Assembly: GCF_002811925.1 (NCBI RefSeq)
Contig: NZ_NPDS01000001.1
Coordinates: 832,501-896,500 of the forward strand
Reading direction: 5' to 3'
Origin: Leptospira barantonii
GTDB lineage: Bacteria > Spirochaetota > Leptospiria > Leptospirales > Leptospiraceae
Length of the DNA stretch: 64,000 nt
Part shown: in pieces, positions 42,087 through 58,324 of the stretch
How positions within the stretch are numbered: position 1 is the stretch's first letter
Layout of the letters: every line of letters starts with the position of its first letter
Translations under genes and position numbers: made by a program
The notes under the pieces: generated by a model
The model's database searches: none
What the model saw: the letters and a program-made list of their open reading frames with translations, nothing else
What the model was told of the DNA's origin: nothing

Positions 42087-43321
42087 AAGAAAAACTATAT
42101 ATTCTAATATTCTTATGTGTATTTTTCGGAATCGGATGTAATTCCGAAAAGATCAAGATCGGAGATTCGTATCGTCTTGGAGAAATTCCTCCCGAGATTC
42201 TCAAAGTGGAAGCGGCCGTAGATCCGTTTCTAAACGGAATGAAAACCGAGATGACCGATCTGCCTGGTCACGACGATTTGATTTTCGATTCGGATCGAAA
42301 AGTCGCATACGCTTCCGGAATGGACGGATGGATTTGGAAACTGGATTTTCAAATCGGAAAGGCGGAAGTTTGGTTGAAACCTCCGGTGAATCCGGCGGGA
42401 ATGCAGTTTGCAAACTCGAACAAGGATAAAATTGTAGTTTGCGCTTCTCGATTGGGAGGAGAACAGTACGAAGACACTCAAAAAGTCGGTCTTTACGAAT
42501 TGGATATTCGGAGTAAAAGCATAACACCTCTGGTATTGGATCTTCCGAAAACGGAAATTGGAATATTCGAAAAAGTGTATGTTTCTTCCGAAAGACCGGT
42601 AGTGTCTATAAAGGATTTAAACGCATCCAACTCCAGACCGTTCTCCCTTTGCAACGATCTTGCGATTTCAAAAGACGGCAACCGGATTTATATCAGCGAA
42701 CCGTTCGAAAGAGAAGGCGCGGCGATGGGAAGCGGGGCAGTGCCGGAAGCGATCGGTCTTTATCCTCACGGAAAACTTTGGATGTATGATAGAAAATCGA
42801 ATTCCATTTCTCTAATATTGAACGGATTCACCTTTGTGGACGGAATTCTGATCGAAGAGAATTCTTCCGGCGGAGAAGAATCGGTCGTATTCACGGAAAC
42901 ATCCAAGTTTAGAATCGTTCGCGCGTTTTTATCCGGCGACAAAGCGGGAACCTCGGAAATTCTTTTTGAAAATTTACCGGGTCTTGCGGACGGTTTGGAA
43001 CGGGACGATCTGGGAAGAATCTGGGTCGGGATCATCAAACGAAGATCGTCTCTGATCAATGTGGTTCACGCTAACGTTTGGTTGAAACCGTTTCTTCTTT
43101 CTCTTCCACAATGGATTTTACCCATTTCCAAAAAAACCGGGATTCTAGTTTTGGATTCGAAAGCGAAGAAACCGCTTTATTATTCTTTGCACGACGGTTC
43201 CAAGATCGTGGATATTTCGGTTTCGGTTCCTTTCGAAGGCCGGGTTTATTTTCCGTCGTTTCATAAAACTTCGAGAGGTTTGTTTTCACTTTCGATCGCC
43301 GATCTAAAACTGGACGAGTGA
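42083..43321 (+). CDS. SMP-30 / strictosidine-synthase-like beta-propeller lipoprotein
   Basis: A 412-residue lipoprotein from ATG 42083, which overlaps the M24 stop. The lipobox FFGIGC gives Cys19. The mature protein has propeller-like repeats: VAYASGMDGWIWKLDFQIGK, SLCNDLAISKDGNRIYISEP, GFTFVDGILIEE and LADGLERDDLGRIWVGI, the blade signatures of gluconolactonase/strictosidine-synthase relatives, in which Asp and Asn chelate Ca2+. Such proteins hydrolyse lactones or esters. The activity here is not predictable. It is coupled to the M24 gene. Confidence 0.85.
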   Translation: MKEKLYILIFLCVFFGIGCNSEKIKIGDSYRLGEIPPEILKVEAAVDPFLNGMKTEMTDLPGHDDLIFDSDRKVAYASGMDGWIWKLDFQIGKAEVWLKPPVNPAGMQFANSNKDKIVVCASRLGGEQYEDTQKVGLYELDIRSKSITPLVLDLPKTEIGIFEKVYVSSERPVVSIKDLNASNSRPFSLCNDLAISKDGNRIYISEPFEREGAAMGSGAVPEAIGLYPHGKLWMYDRKSNSISLILNGFTFVDGILIEENSSGGEESVVFTETSKFRIVRAFLSGDKAGTSEILFENLPGLADGLERDDLGRIWVGIIKRRSSLINVVHANVWLKPFLLSLPQWILPISKKTGILVLDSKAKKPLYYSLHDGSKIVDISVSVPFEGRVYFPSFHKTSRGLFSLSIADLKLDE

Positions 43322-43445
43322 CACGCACGAATTTATCCGATAAAGAATGGACATGAGGAACGTTTTGTTATAACGTAAATCTCCCGTAAAAATTTACGTC
43401 GAATCCGTTTATACAAACGTTCGTTCAGACTCTTTCGGAAATACG

Positions 43446-45737
43446 ATGCATCTTCGAGATTCAAAACAAAAAATACGAAGAACCTTAAAGGAATTCAAAA
43501 CCAAAACTTCCTCCGAATTTCCGGCCTGGAAAAACGCGGAGGAAGAGGAATTTGTTCGAAGCAGATTGAAAATCCATTCTTGGAATTCGAATCTTCAGAA
43601 CGATTCGCAGATTCCGATCGGCTCCCTTTGCCTCGTGATTTCCGGAAAACTGGAAGAAACCCTTCTGAACACGGAGGAGAAAAATCTTATCCTTCGGGAT
43701 TTGTTGCCCGGGGATTACTACGTATATCGCCCCGATAAGATCACTCAATCGGGAATATCAGAAATTCTTTATATAGATCCGAAAGACTTAAGCAGAATCA
43801 CGAACAAACTTTCCACTTGGAAAAAATGGATCGACGATCTGAATCGGGAGAATCATCTTTTTCACGTATCCAAGCTCAGGCCTTCTAAAAAGGAACTCAT
43901 GTCCTTTTTGTCCTCCGTGGAACTTCTCTTTCATCTGGACAAGGCCACGTTATCCAATCTTGAATCGAGAATGGAATGGCTCGTAATTCCCGGAGGAGAA
44001 ATTCTACTCAGACAAGGAGACGCCGGCGATTCGATGTACATTCTCGTATCGGGAAGATTGTCTTGGACGGTCCGTTCCAAAGCCAAAGAGATTCTCGCGG
44101 AAGGAGAATTGGGCAAAGGTGATATCATCGGAGAGATGTCGTTGCTCAGCGGAGACAAAAGATCCGCGACGGTGGTCGCTTCCAGAACGAGTCAGGTTGT
44201 TCGTATATCCAGGGAGGATTTTAAAAAAAGTTTCGCAAATTCTCCCGAGGCTCTTTTTCAAATCACCGGAACGATCGCACATCGACTCGGAACCGAAAGA
44301 AACCAAGGTTATAGAAGATCGAATTCGGTCCGCAACGTTTCCATTCTTCCCTTAAACTCGTCTTCGACTCCGGAAGAATTCTATCGTTCTCTGCAGAACG
44401 GTCTTAAAAATTTCGGTAAAACAATATTAGTGGATTCTAATTCGTTTAAAAAAGGAACGGGTTCGAAACGTTTTCACAACGGAACCGGCAGGTCGGACGC
44501 GTATCGGATCGGAGATCTGGTCAGCTGGTTTTACGATCTTGAAAAGGATTACGATAAACTAATATTCAAAACCGATATCGAAAACCCGGGTTGGAGAGAG
44601 ACTTGTTTTCGACAATCGGATCGGATTCTCGTTTTGATCGATCCCAACCGACCGATCGGAATGGAATATTCGGAAGTCGGTTCGATGTTGCCCGATGAGA
44701 TTCAAAAAGAACTCGTTTTCCTAATCGATTCGCAATTTTCGAATTGGAAAAAGATAGAATCGATCTTAAAGGAATTTCCTTCGATCACCCATTCGATTTT
44801 ACGCAGGGACGTGGACGCCGATTTCGGAAGAATGTCGAGAAGACTTACCGGCAAAAGTATCGGTGTCGCATTATCGGGAGGAGGCGCGAAAGGTTTCGCA
44901 CATCTCGGTTTGCTAAAGTGTTTTGAAGAGAACGATATTCCGGTGGATATGATCTCCGGAACGAGCGCGGGTGCGATCATGGGCGGTCTTTTTGCGATGG
45001 GTTTGAGTTCTTCGGATATTCTTCCCTTGATCCGAAACTTTTGGTTGGATCGAAACATTCTCGGAGATTTTACGTTTCCGTTCGTTTCTCTCGTACGAGG
45101 GAAACGTTATTCGAATGCGATTCACGAATTTTTTAAGGATCGAAATATAGAAACTCTTCCCATACCTTTTTACGCGGTGGCGTGTAACCTAACGAAGGCG
45201 GAGAGAAAAGTTTTTGACAGAGGTTTGTTATGGAAAGCCGTTCGATCGAGCACTTCCATTCCCGGAATTTTTCCACCGTTTTCGGAAAGCGGAGAATTGT
45301 ATGTGGACGGAGGTCTTCTCGACAATCTGCCCGGTTCCATTCTAAAGGAAAGAGGAGCGGGAATCGTGATCTCGGTGGATTTGGGAGGAGGGGGCCAGGT
45401 CGATAAGGATTTAATGTATCACAATCTACTCAGTCCTCAGTATCTCGGAGAAGCTCCTTCTTTTCTCAATTTATTATTTCATCATCTAAAACGACAAAGT
45501 CTTAAAACCAAGTATACGGGTTTCGCCGAAATTATGATGCGATCGTTGATGTTATCGAGCAAGAACAGTCAGAATCGAACCAGAGACAATTCCGATTTAT
45601 ACATAGAACTTCCGGTGGGAGGATATTCCACGTTCGATTGGGATCAGTTTCAAAAACTATACGAAATCGGTTATGAAGCCGGAAGAAAGAAAGTTCACGT
45701 CTGGAAAAACGAAATTAAGAAAAAACTAAATTCATAA
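43446..45737 (+). CDS. Cyclic-nucleotide-binding patatin-type phospholipase
   Basis: A 763-residue protein of the neuropathy-target-esterase group. An N-terminal degenerate CNB-like region (about 20-130) is followed by a clear cyclic-nucleotide-binding domain (about 165-285): GEILLRQGDAGDSMYILVSG, GDIIGEMSLLSGDKRSATVV. The patatin domain begins around residue 470: GVALSGGGAKGFAHLGLLKC (oxyanion hole), GTSAGAIMGG with the nucleophile Ser near 505, and DGGLLDNLPG with the catalytic Asp near 620. It hydrolyses membrane phospholipid acyl chains, with activity probably gated by cAMP or cGMP. It is 66 bases upstream of a sensor kinase. Confidence 0.93.
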   Translation: MHLRDSKQKIRRTLKEFKTKTSSEFPAWKNAEEEEFVRSRLKIHSWNSNLQNDSQIPIGSLCLVISGKLEETLLNTEEKNLILRDLLPGDYYVYRPDKITQSGISEILYIDPKDLSRITNKLSTWKKWIDDLNRENHLFHVSKLRPSKKELMSFLSSVELLFHLDKATLSNLESRMEWLVIPGGEILLRQGDAGDSMYILVSGRLSWTVRSKAKEILAEGELGKGDIIGEMSLLSGDKRSATVVASRTSQVVRISREDFKKSFANSPEALFQITGTIAHRLGTERNQGYRRSNSVRNVSILPLNSSSTPEEFYRSLQNGLKNFGKTILVDSNSFKKGTGSKRFHNGTGRSDAYRIGDLVSWFYDLEKDYDKLIFKTDIENPGWRETCFRQSDRILVLIDPNRPIGMEYSEVGSMLPDEIQKELVFLIDSQFSNWKKIESILKEFPSITHSILRRDVDADFGRMSRRLTGKSIGVALSGGGAKGFAHLGLLKCFEENDIPVDMISGTSAGAIMGGLFAMGLSSSDILPLIRNFWLDRNILGDFTFPFVSLVRGKRYSNAIHEFFKDRNIETLPIPFYAVACNLTKAERKVFDRGLLWKAVRSSTSIPGIFPPFSESGELYVDGGLLDNLPGSILKERGAGIVISVDLGGGGQVDKDLMYHNLLSPQYLGEAPSFLNLLFHHLKRQSLKTKYTGFAEIMMRSLMLSSKNSQNRTRDNSDLYIELPVGGYSTFDWDQFQKLYEIGYEAGRKKVHVWKNEIKKKLNS

Positions 45738-45803
45738 TTTCCCGTTTTTTTATTGAAATCCTATTCGCGAAGAAGTTAGAATTGTCCTTCTTTAGCGGAC
45801 GCC

Positions 45804-48485
<2,682 letters not shown>

Positions 48486-48490
48486 AAAAT

Positions 48491-48949
48491 ATGAAACCCG
48501 AAATCAAAAATCAAAATTCGATTCATATACTCGTCGCCGAGGACGATCCGGACGATCGTTTGTTGATGCGCGACGGATTTAGGGAGAATAATCTGATCAA
48601 TCCTCTTCATTTCGTAAAGGACGGGGAGGAGCTTTTCGAATTTCTTCAAAACAAAGGAGAATATTCTGATATTCTAAAATACCCCAGACCCGGAATTATT
48701 CTTTTGGATCTGAACATGCCCCGTATGGACGGAAGAGAGGCTTTGAAGACGATCAAATCCATTCCCGATCTGAAAAAAATTCCGGTCATCGTTTTGACGA
48801 CTTCTAGGGAAGAAGAGGATATGCTTCAGACATACGATCTCGGAGCGAATTCGTTTATCAGAAAACCGGTGGAGTTCAGCGCGTTTATGGAAACGATCCG
48901 AACTCTCGGTCAATACTGGCTTGAGATCGTGGAGCTTCCCATTGTCTAA
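48491..48949 (+). CDS. Single-domain response regulator (Rcp1-like)
   Basis: A 152-residue stand-alone receiver. Acidic pocket VAEDDPDDR (15-23), phospho-acceptor Asp73 in IILLDLNMPRMDG, conserved Thr in VIVLTTSREEED and Lys in SFIRKPVEF are all present. The extended NKGEYSDILKYPRPG insert and length are typical of the Rcp1/CheY-like receivers encoded next to HWE or phytochrome-type kinases. It has no output domain, so it likely shuttles phosphate on to the next hybrid protein. It overlaps the following gene by 8 bases from its TTG start. Confidence 0.93.
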   Translation: MKPEIKNQNSIHILVAEDDPDDRLLMRDGFRENNLINPLHFVKDGEELFEFLQNKGEYSDILKYPRPGIILLDLNMPRMDGREALKTIKSIPDLKKIPVIVLTTSREEEDMLQTYDLGANSFIRKPVEFSAFMETIRTLGQYWLEIVELPIV

Positions 48950-50486
48950 CTCGAAATCCTTAAACGAGGACGAGATTCACGTCCTTTTGATAGAAGACGA
49001 CGAAGAGGATTCTATTCTTTTTAACGAATACGTAAACGAAATCGTTTATCCGAAATATATCGTAAAACGGTTTAAGGACGGAGAGGGCGCCCTTGCGGAC
49101 TTGAGATCGAATCCTTCCCGATATCGGATTCACGTGATCGATCATTTTTTAGGATCTTCCACCGGGCTGGAGTTGATTCAAGAGATTCGTTCGGTTTCGC
49201 CTAACGTTCCTTCGATTCTGATTTCGGGTCTTGCGAACGAAGACATAGAAACGGGCGCACTCAAAGCGGGTTTTCAAAAAACTCTCGAAAAAAAAACGTT
49301 ATCGGCTTTTATACTCGGAAAAACGTTTCAAGATCTTTTGAATCAAAAAAGGATCGGAACGGAAAAAAATCAATCGTTCGATACTTTTCTTCTAAGAATG
49401 GAAACGATCGCGCAGTTCAGCGGCGGAATTGCACACGATTTTAATAATATTCTAAACATCATCATCGCAAATTTGGATCTTCTCGAAATGCAGTGTAAGG
49501 AACAACCGGATGTTTTGAACCGGGTTCGTTCCGCTCAAAATGCGGTGATGCGCGGAGCTGAAGTAAATAAGAAATTGTTAAACTTCTCGAGAAAACAATC
49601 CCTGAGTCCGGCGGCCGAGGATCCGAACCGATTGATCCAGGAATATTTGGAGAATCCCAAGGACGGATTCCCGGAAAACGTTCGTCTGATTTTCGAACCC
49701 GGAGGACCGGGCGGTAATCTTTGTAAAATCGATCGGGGCGAATTTGCAAATTCTCTAATGCACCTGCTTCAAAACGCGAAGGAAGCAGTGGAAGAAAACG
49801 GCGGAACGATCCTGATCGAAACCGATACGATCGCGTTAAACGACGATGCGGATTCCGAGTTCTTGGATTTGGAAATTGGAAATTATTTTTTGATCAGAAT
49901 CGCGGACAACGGTAAGGGAATCGATTCGAATCTTTCCGAGAAAATTTTCGAACCGTTCGTATCCACAAAACCCAAGGGAAAAAGTTCCGGGCTCGGTCTT
50001 CCTATGGTTTACGGTTTTGTAAAAAGAAGCGGAGGCAAGATCGTTTTCGAATCTCATCCCGGTTGTGGTTCCGACTTTTACGTTTATCTTCCGATTGAAG
50101 ATTCAAAATCCGTCGCACAACCCTTAGGTATCAAATCTTGGAATGGCTCTAAGAAAATTTTTTATTTCACAACCGGAGGAGAATCTTCCAAAAGAACGTC
50201 TTATGTCTTTCGGGGTTTCGGCGCAAACGTTCGTCGTTTCGAAAATTTGCATTCTTTTGAATCCGTTCTTTCGCAAATCGACGAGGGAACGATCCTGTTC
50301 TCCGAAACTTGGGCGGACGATTTTTTGAAATGGAAGGAGATCGTGATGAATCTAAAGAAATCCGATTCCAAACTGAACGTTTGTTACTTTTCACCCTCTA
50401 CAAACGAGAATGACTTGGAAAATTCTTTCGAAATCCCTTGGCCCATATCTCGAAAATCTCTTGAGAATCATTTAGCCGAATTATAA
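48942..50486 (+). CDS. Hybrid kinase: receiver, HisKA, HATPase and degenerate receiver-like tail
   Basis: A 514-residue protein from TTG 48942, which has ggag 8 bases upstream. An alternative TTG lies at 48921. The receiver domain (about 10-125) has acidic LLIEDDEED and Asp67 in HVIDHFLGSSTG. HisKA has His165 in FSGGIAHDFNNILN. The HATPase (about 215-395) has LLQNAKEAVEENGG, RIADNGKGIDS and SSGLGLPMVYGFVKRSGGK. The last 110 residues (about 400-514) read like a receiver fold (KKIFYFTTGG at the start, then alternating helices and strands) but have no phospho-acceptor Asp in the place expected. It lies between the receiver and the EAL protein. Confidence 0.88.
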   Translation: MSNSKSLNEDEIHVLLIEDDEEDSILFNEYVNEIVYPKYIVKRFKDGEGALADLRSNPSRYRIHVIDHFLGSSTGLELIQEIRSVSPNVPSILISGLANEDIETGALKAGFQKTLEKKTLSAFILGKTFQDLLNQKRIGTEKNQSFDTFLLRMETIAQFSGGIAHDFNNILNIIIANLDLLEMQCKEQPDVLNRVRSAQNAVMRGAEVNKKLLNFSRKQSLSPAAEDPNRLIQEYLENPKDGFPENVRLIFEPGGPGGNLCKIDRGEFANSLMHLLQNAKEAVEENGGTILIETDTIALNDDADSEFLDLEIGNYFLIRIADNGKGIDSNLSEKIFEPFVSTKPKGKSSGLGLPMVYGFVKRSGGKIVFESHPGCGSDFYVYLPIEDSKSVAQPLGIKSWNGSKKIFYFTTGGESSKRTSYVFRGFGANVRRFENLHSFESVLSQIDEGTILFSETWADDFLKWKEIVMNLKKSDSKLNVCYFSPSTNENDLENSFEIPWPISRKSLENHLAEL

Positions 50487-50500
50487 ATTAGCTATTCATT

Positions 50501-51715
50501 ATGAATCCGTCTACATTACCCAATCTACTGATTCTAGACGACGAGGAAGAAATCGCCGGTATTCTCGGAGATCTCGCCAAACAATGCGGATTTGAAGTCA
50601 CCATCGCTCACGAAGCCGGAAAGTTTTTCGAAAAGCTGAACGAAAGCACTCAATATATCATTTTAGATCTTATGATTCCGGGCGTGGACGGAGTGGACGT
50701 TTTACGGATGTTGTCCGGAAAAAAATTATCCGTGTCCGTCATTCTGATCAGCGGAGCGGATCGTAGAGTTTTACAAAGTGCGGAAGCGCTTGCGATTCAA
50801 TACGGTTTGAAGATTTCGGGAGTTCTTGAAAAGCCGATTCGAATTCAGGAATACCAACGAGTTCTCACCGGACTTATCTCCGATAAAAAAAATGAAACCT
50901 CGAACTCGTTCGTCGCGGGCAAAAGAGCGGCTCAAGAACCCGCGTCCGCGATTGCCGCGGAAGAAATCGAACAAGCGATTCGAGAGGATCAGTTCTTACT
51001 TTTTTATCAACCCAAAATCAATTTTAAAACCGGAACCGTATCCGGTTTCGAATCCCTAGTGCGTTGGTCGCATCCTCACCGAGGTTTGGTTTTTCCGGAT
51101 TCTTTTATACCGACTTTGGAATCCTATCCGAGTCTGATGGACGCGATGACCGAGAAGTTGATTCTTCAGGCCTTGGGTCAGTGTTCGATCTGGAACAAAC
51201 AATTTCCCGGAATCGCCGTGGCGGTTAATGTGTCTCCGGTGAGTATGAACAAACTCATTCTGCCGGAAACGATTTCGAAGATGATCGAAGGGTTCGGTTT
51301 GAAAAACAACCAGCTCATCGTGGAAGTCACCGAAACTCAGTTGTTGGAAAACATAACTTCGACCTTGGACATTCTTACTCGGATTCGTATTCGAGGCATC
51401 GGACTTTCCGTGGACGATTTCGGAATCGGTTATTCATCCCTGAAACAAATTCATCGTTATCCTTTTACGGAACTGAAGATCGATCGATCCTTTGTGAGCG
51501 TCGCGCCTTACGATAAGGAAGCGTTTTTCATCTGTCAGGCCGCGATCGATCTCGGGCATAAACTCGGTATGACCGTCGTGGCGGAAGGAATCGAAACCGC
51601 GGAAGTCGGAGAGTTGATGAAGAGGGAAGGTTGCGATAAGGGACAAGGTTATTTTTACAGCAAGCCGATGCCCGCAGACGCGGCTCTTCAATTCTTATCC
51701 AGTTTTAAATCCTAA
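50501..51715 (+). CDS. Receiver-EAL cyclic-di-GMP phosphodiesterase
   Basis: A 404-residue response regulator. The receiver (1-120) has acidic LLILDDEEE, Asp56 in [13 protein letters not shown] and Lys in GVLEKPIRI. The EAL domain (about 155-400) shows the catalytic set: FQ-type start [22 protein letters not shown] (Glu in the ESL variant of EAL), [55 protein letters not shown] and GYFYSKPMP. All metal and base residues appear present, so it should hydrolyse c-di-GMP to pGpG, controlled by phosphorylation from the upstream kinases. It is 14 bases downstream of the hybrid kinase. Confidence 0.93.
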   Translation: MNPSTLPNLLILDDEEEIAGILGDLAKQCGFEVTIAHEAGKFFEKLNESTQYIILDLMIPGVDGVDVLRMLSGKKLSVSVILISGADRRVLQSAEALAIQYGLKISGVLEKPIRIQEYQRVLTGLISDKKNETSNSFVAGKRAAQEPASAIAAEEIEQAIREDQFLLFYQPKINFKTGTVSGFESLVRWSHPHRGLVFPDSFIPTLESYPSLMDAMTEKLILQALGQCSIWNKQFPGIAVAVNVSPVSMNKLILPETISKMIEGFGLKNNQLIVEVTETQLLENITSTLDILTRIRIRGIGLSVDDFGIGYSSLKQIHRYPFTELKIDRSFVSVAPYDKEAFFICQAAIDLGHKLGMTVVAEGIETAEVGELMKREGCDKGQGYFYSKPMPADAALQFLSSFKS

Positions 51716-51762
51716 TTCTTTTTTGGTTTACTCTTCGGGGAAGAATTCAATCCTTCCGGTAT

Positions 51763-52530
51763 ATGAAAAATTTTCTCAAGGACCCGGACTTTCCAATTTT
51801 GATTCGGGCCTATCGTTCCTCTTTGATTCGTCGATACGGCGTTTCTAATTTGGAACGTTATCCGGAATTGAAAACGATTCCACGATCCGTAATCGATACT
51901 CTTTTAAAATACTTTCTCGAACTTCTTTATCCGGAATACGAGGGAAGAATTCTTTTGGACGAAGCATTTCATTCTCTTTCTGGTTTCGTTCACAGTCCTT
52001 CGAAGGTTTTCGGTTTGATCGGTTCCTTGGGTGCCGCGGCGTTCAGCTTCGGTAGACATTTAGGCGCCGCGTTTAAGACCGGATTTGCGGCGTTGAATTC
52101 TTATCTAACCGCAAGACATTTCGAAACCTTAATGTTCGAATTCACAAAGGAAGAATTGAAAGCCGGCAACGATCCGATGGACGATGCAGTTTTTGATCGA
52201 ATCATCGCGCAGGTCCCGAAGAAGGAAGCGGATCAATTCAGAAAGGATATCGTAAAACTTTTCGAAACTCTTTCCAACAAGGAACTTCTAAACAAAATCG
52301 TTTCGATGATGAAGGCGATCGTTTCCAAGATGGAAAGCAAACCTAAAACTTATACTCCCGAAGACGTGGCGGGAATTCGTCTCGGTCTCGCCATTCTTTT
52401 AAAAGGGGAAGAACTCTTTCAAGGTCTTTCCGATTCTGAGATGAAATTGATTCTGAAATCGATCGATCGAATCGAGACGGATTTTTTCGAAGACGCGTTA
52501 AAAAGAAACGGAAAGTTCGAAACGACTTAG
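51763..52530 (+). CDS. Helical protein of unknown function
   Basis: A 255-residue protein with no signal. It is helical throughout, with an N-terminal part rich in Arg and Tyr ([20 protein letters not shown]) and a Gly/Ala/Phe-rich stretch (about 88-115, [20 protein letters not shown]) that could be a membrane-interacting segment. Charged helices with Lys/Glu follow (about 120-215). I do not recognise the family. It follows the EAL gene by 47 bases in the same direction and could be its operon partner. Confidence 0.75.
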   Translation: MKNFLKDPDFPILIRAYRSSLIRRYGVSNLERYPELKTIPRSVIDTLLKYFLELLYPEYEGRILLDEAFHSLSGFVHSPSKVFGLIGSLGAAAFSFGRHLGAAFKTGFAALNSYLTARHFETLMFEFTKEELKAGNDPMDDAVFDRIIAQVPKKEADQFRKDIVKLFETLSNKELLNKIVSMMKAIVSKMESKPKTYTPEDVAGIRLGLAILLKGEELFQGLSDSEMKLILKSIDRIETDFFEDALKRNGKFETT

Positions 52531-52603
52531 GCTTAACTTCGAAAAGTCCTTGCGGGTTCGTTCTCGAATTGTTAGAATGAGGACCCTAATTGGAGTAAAG
52601 TCT

Positions 52604-52996
52604 ATGAAAAAAATCTTGGATTGGACGACGCGACTCGTCGCCGTTGTGATTTTGATTCCGGCGTTTTACTTTAAACTTTCCGGCGCCGATCGTTCGATCG
52701 CCACCTTTACGGCGTTGGACGCGGAACCGTTCGGTCGTTATGTGATCGGCTTCTTTGAACTCGGCGTAGTTCTTTTGTTGCTCATTCCTCAGACCAGTTG
52801 GTTGGGCGCGATGATCGCGACCGTTATTATGATCGGAGCGATCGGTTCGCATATTTCCATTCTCGGCTTTCAAGGGGATGCGGGAATTTCCTTCGTGTTG
52901 GCCTTTGTGGTTTTGATTTGTTGTCTGGCGGAGTTGGTCGCGTCTAAGGATCGAAATCCGATCTTCACGAGAATTTTTGCAAATAAAAGTTACTGA
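52604..52996 (+). CDS. DoxX-family membrane protein
   Basis: A 130-residue inner-membrane protein with four helices, from ATG 52604, preceded by ggag. The DoxX pattern is seen at [20 protein letters not shown], where the family's FxxxGxxK-type loop is visible, and [20 protein letters not shown]. DoxX-like proteins take part in quinol or thiol-related redox steps in other bacteria. The frame can be extended to 52550, but that part is not hydrophobic or conserved in appearance. Confidence 0.83.
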   Translation: MKKILDWTTRLVAVVILIPAFYFKLSGADRSIATFTALDAEPFGRYVIGFFELGVVLLLLIPQTSWLGAMIATVIMIGAIGSHISILGFQGDAGISFVLAFVVLICCLAELVASKDRNPIFTRIFANKSY

Positions 52997-53507
<511 letters not shown>

Positions 53508-53529
53508 GGTTTGATTGCGGAAGTAAAGA

Positions 53530-53934
<405 letters not shown>

Positions 53935-54042
53935 AAGTCAGAATTATACTATACATACATGGCGTCAATTACAAAAAGAAGTCCGAATGGGTTCAAGAAT
54001 GGTATCTGCGTTTGTCGATTTTAAGAACAGTAGCTTCTCCCA

Positions 54043-56205
<2,163 letters not shown>

Positions 56206-56215
56206 CGTAGAAAAA

Positions 56216-56242
56216 GGAGAATGTTTTCGATTTCCATTCTCC
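56216..56242. terminator. Terminator hairpin between convergent genes
   Basis: GGAGAATG (56216-56223) pairs with CATTCTCC (56235-56242), flanked by A-rich sequence before and TTAAAAAA after. It is 11 bases after the Pro/Gly-rich gene and close to the convergent barrel gene. Confidence 0.65.
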
Positions 56243-56256
56243 CTTAAAAAATCAAA

Positions 56257-57333
56257 TCACCTTTGAGCCGTGTCTTTTTCCGAACTCTCCAAAGAAAAAT
56301 GACGATGGATGTTGAATCCCACGGTCCATTCTTTCTTGCTGTAATCGTAATCCGCTCCACGTAACAACTGAGTTTGTGCGATGGATCTGCTGTTCGTCAC
56401 GAACAATTGAAACACGTGACCTCCGGTTTCAAAGTCCACACCAAAACTCAAAGGAACCGTCATATACTCGACCGGTTTGGAAAGAAGAATGTTATTGATG
56501 GCCGCGTCGATCGTCTTTCCTCTTGCGATGAGATCGTTGACTTCCGAGGCGGAATATTCAACTCCGTTGATCTTTGTCTTTCTGTCTTCGGTCGCGTAAG
56601 AATCTCCGATGTAATCCCGCTTCGGAGTAAGAATGGTTCCGAACGTAAAATCCAAACGTTTGAAAAGGTGAATCCGAAACGAAACATCCAGACCGGTTCT
56701 ATCGTTCGAAAGATGATCCTTTACGAAGTTTCTATGAACGAACATAGGAGATAGTTGAAGCGAAAAGTATTCGCTGAATCTTTTTGAAATCAAAAAGGAA
56801 GCAAGAGTGCTCTGACGATCCGAATACGATAACTCGTATGTGTTGAATTTTTTAGTCATTTCCGAATCGAACGCCGTATTGCCCGTGGAAACTTTCAGAT
56901 AAGGACCGTAGAACATTTTTTGTTCTTGGGTTTCCTGGCCGAAAACTCCGTAGAAACTAATCGTAACCGGAAAGCTTGAATCCTGAGTTAACAGACGAAC
57001 CTTTCCTCTTGCTTCGTATGTTTTTTGAAATGAGGTTCTTGCAACTCCCAACGTGATTCGGTCGGTAACGCCGTAGTCGAGAGAAAGTTGCGTGTTCGCG
57101 CCGTTGTCCAAACCTAAGAAATCATAGGACGTAGACTTGGCGTCTCCGAATCTGTGATTGAAACGGAAATCAAGACCGTTCTTCCCCACGTCTTCGGTGC
57201 TCGGCATGTGGATCAAACTGGTTCCTAAGAACGTGGATTTTCTTTGTTCCTGAGCTGAAACGGAGAACACAAAGGAAATAAAAAGTAAAACGGAAAATAA
57301 AAAAAATACAACGGAACGGATCTTAAGTTTCAT
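56257..57333 (-). CDS. Outer-membrane barrel protein, DUF5777-like
   Basis: A 358-residue exported protein. I use ATG 57333 because it overlaps the upstream YceI stop as ATGA. An in-frame ATG at 57348 is possible. The signal (about 5-28, VSAQ) precedes strands with alternating pattern ([40 protein letters not shown]) and the segment [20 protein letters not shown] (around 313-332). In my memory that segment is typical of the DUF5777 barrel family of Bacteroidota and leptospires. It is the last gene of a cytochrome c-YceI-barrel operon, which suggests redox or lipid exchange at the envelope. Confidence 0.8.
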   Translation of the reverse strand: MKLKIRSVVFFLFSVLLFISFVFSVSAQEQRKSTFLGTSLIHMPSTEDVGKNGLDFRFNHRFGDAKSTSYDFLGLDNGANTQLSLDYGVTDRITLGVARTSFQKTYEARGKVRLLTQDSSFPVTISFYGVFGQETQEQKMFYGPYLKVSTGNTAFDSEMTKKFNTYELSYSDRQSTLASFLISKRFSEYFSLQLSPMFVHRNFVKDHLSNDRTGLDVSFRIHLFKRLDFTFGTILTPKRDYIGDSYATEDRKTKINGVEYSASEVNDLIARGKTIDAAINNILLSKPVEYMTVPLSFGVDFETGGHVFQLFVTNSRSIAQTQLLRGADYDYSKKEWTVGFNIHRHFSLESSEKDTAQR

Positions 57334-57902
57334 TCTTTGTTTTGCCATAGTATGGATGTTTCGATTCTGATTTTTTCATTCAGTTTCAAAATCACTAATT
57401 TAGGAATTTCGATTTTAAAATCCGAAAGGATAACTTCAAAATCCGCTTTGACCGCGAGTTCCTTATCCTTCTCTTCGAAACTTCCCTGGATCTTGAAATT
57501 CTTTTTTGTGATTCCATGCAGAGTGAATTCTCCCTCGGCGATCACCGTTTTTGTGGCACGATCCCATTTGAGAATGTTTCCGTGAAACGTAGCGAGCGGA
57601 AATTTTTCGGTTTCGAGATAATTGTCGTGCATGTGACGATTCATCAGTCGATTGGGAACGTTTAGATCGTTCAGATCGACTCGGAACCAGATCTTTTTCG
57701 TTTCCAAGTTTGCGGTTCCTTCTCCTTTGGAAAGATTTCCCCGGATCGTTTCCTGAGGGGCCTCGCTTAAAAACTGAATCTTCGTTTCTTTTACCGTCCA
57801 TTCCTTGGAAGTTTTATCGCCCGCAAACGCGGACGAACTTAAAAGAATTAGAATAGAATAAAAAACGAATGTGTTTTGGATACGTTTTTCGGAATGGGTC
57901 AA
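57330..57902 (-). CDS. YceI-family protein (TTG start)
   Basis: A 190-residue exported lipocalin-fold protein. The start is TTG at 57902, overlapping the cytochrome stop, with an ideal AAGGAG 7 bases upstream. The longer frame starting at 57929 lacks any ribosome site. The signal peptide (about 8-26, SAFA) is followed by [40 protein letters not shown], which is the typical YceI motif around the conserved His, and [13 protein letters not shown]. It is much closer to canonical YceI than the protein at 22858. It lies between a c-type cytochrome and a barrel gene. Confidence 0.88.
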   Translation of the reverse strand: MTHSEKRIQNTFVFYSILILLSSSAFAGDKTSKEWTVKETKIQFLSEAPQETIRGNLSKGEGTANLETKKIWFRVDLNDLNVPNRLMNRHMHDNYLETEKFPLATFHGNILKWDRATKTVIAEGEFTLHGITKKNFKIQGSFEEKDKELAVKADFEVILSDFKIEIPKLVILKLNEKIRIETSILWQNKE

Positions 57903-58324
57903 GGGTTCGCTCCTTTTTGGATCCAACAAAAAACCGCCTTATTGATCGAGTCGTTGTTGTAGATTCTCATCGTTCCCGAATTGATTTTGATGAATAGAAG
58001 GCTGTTCTTAGGATCGTTCACGACGATTCTATTTCGAACCGCGGCATAGGATGTGATGTCGAAACCGGCGTTTGCGTTGCTCGGATTGTGACAGGTCGTA
58101 CAGGTTCCCGTTCCCGATTGGTTTAACGTCGCAAAGGCGGGCGCGGGATCGGTACAATCCGCGTTCGTAACCTCTTTCAAAGGAGTGGCCGAACCCATAA
58201 GAAAGGCTAGATTCTTTAAAGAATCTTCCTTATCCGAACTTTTTTCGTTCTGACAATCGACTACGAACGAAAATACACAAAGAACCAAGATCACGAACGA
58301 AAAACGCTTCTGAACTTCTTTCAT
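57899..58324 (-). CDS. Mono-haem c-type cytochrome lipoprotein
   Basis: A 141-residue protein from ATG 58324, which has a ggagag ribosome site. A signal ending FVVDC gives a lipidated Cys. The haem site is CTTCH (around residues 78-82) in [18 protein letters not shown], and a possible Met ligand lies in the C-terminal part (GTMRIYN). A second pair of Cys (about 57 and 134) may form a disulphide. It would be a periplasmic electron carrier tethered to the membrane. It is the first gene of the operon with YceI and the barrel protein, with 4-base overlaps throughout. Confidence 0.88.
   Translation of the reverse strand: MKEVQKRFSFVILVLCVFSFVVDCQNEKSSDKEDSLKNLAFLMGSATPLKEVTNADCTDPAPAFATLNQSGTGTCTTCHNPSNANAGFDITSYAAVRNRIVVNDPKNSLLFIKINSGTMRIYNNDSINKAVFCWIQKGANP

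Noticed and set aside
57903..57929. Longer YceI start
   Set aside because: The ribosome site AAGGAG lies inside this extension and is well spaced for TTG 57902.
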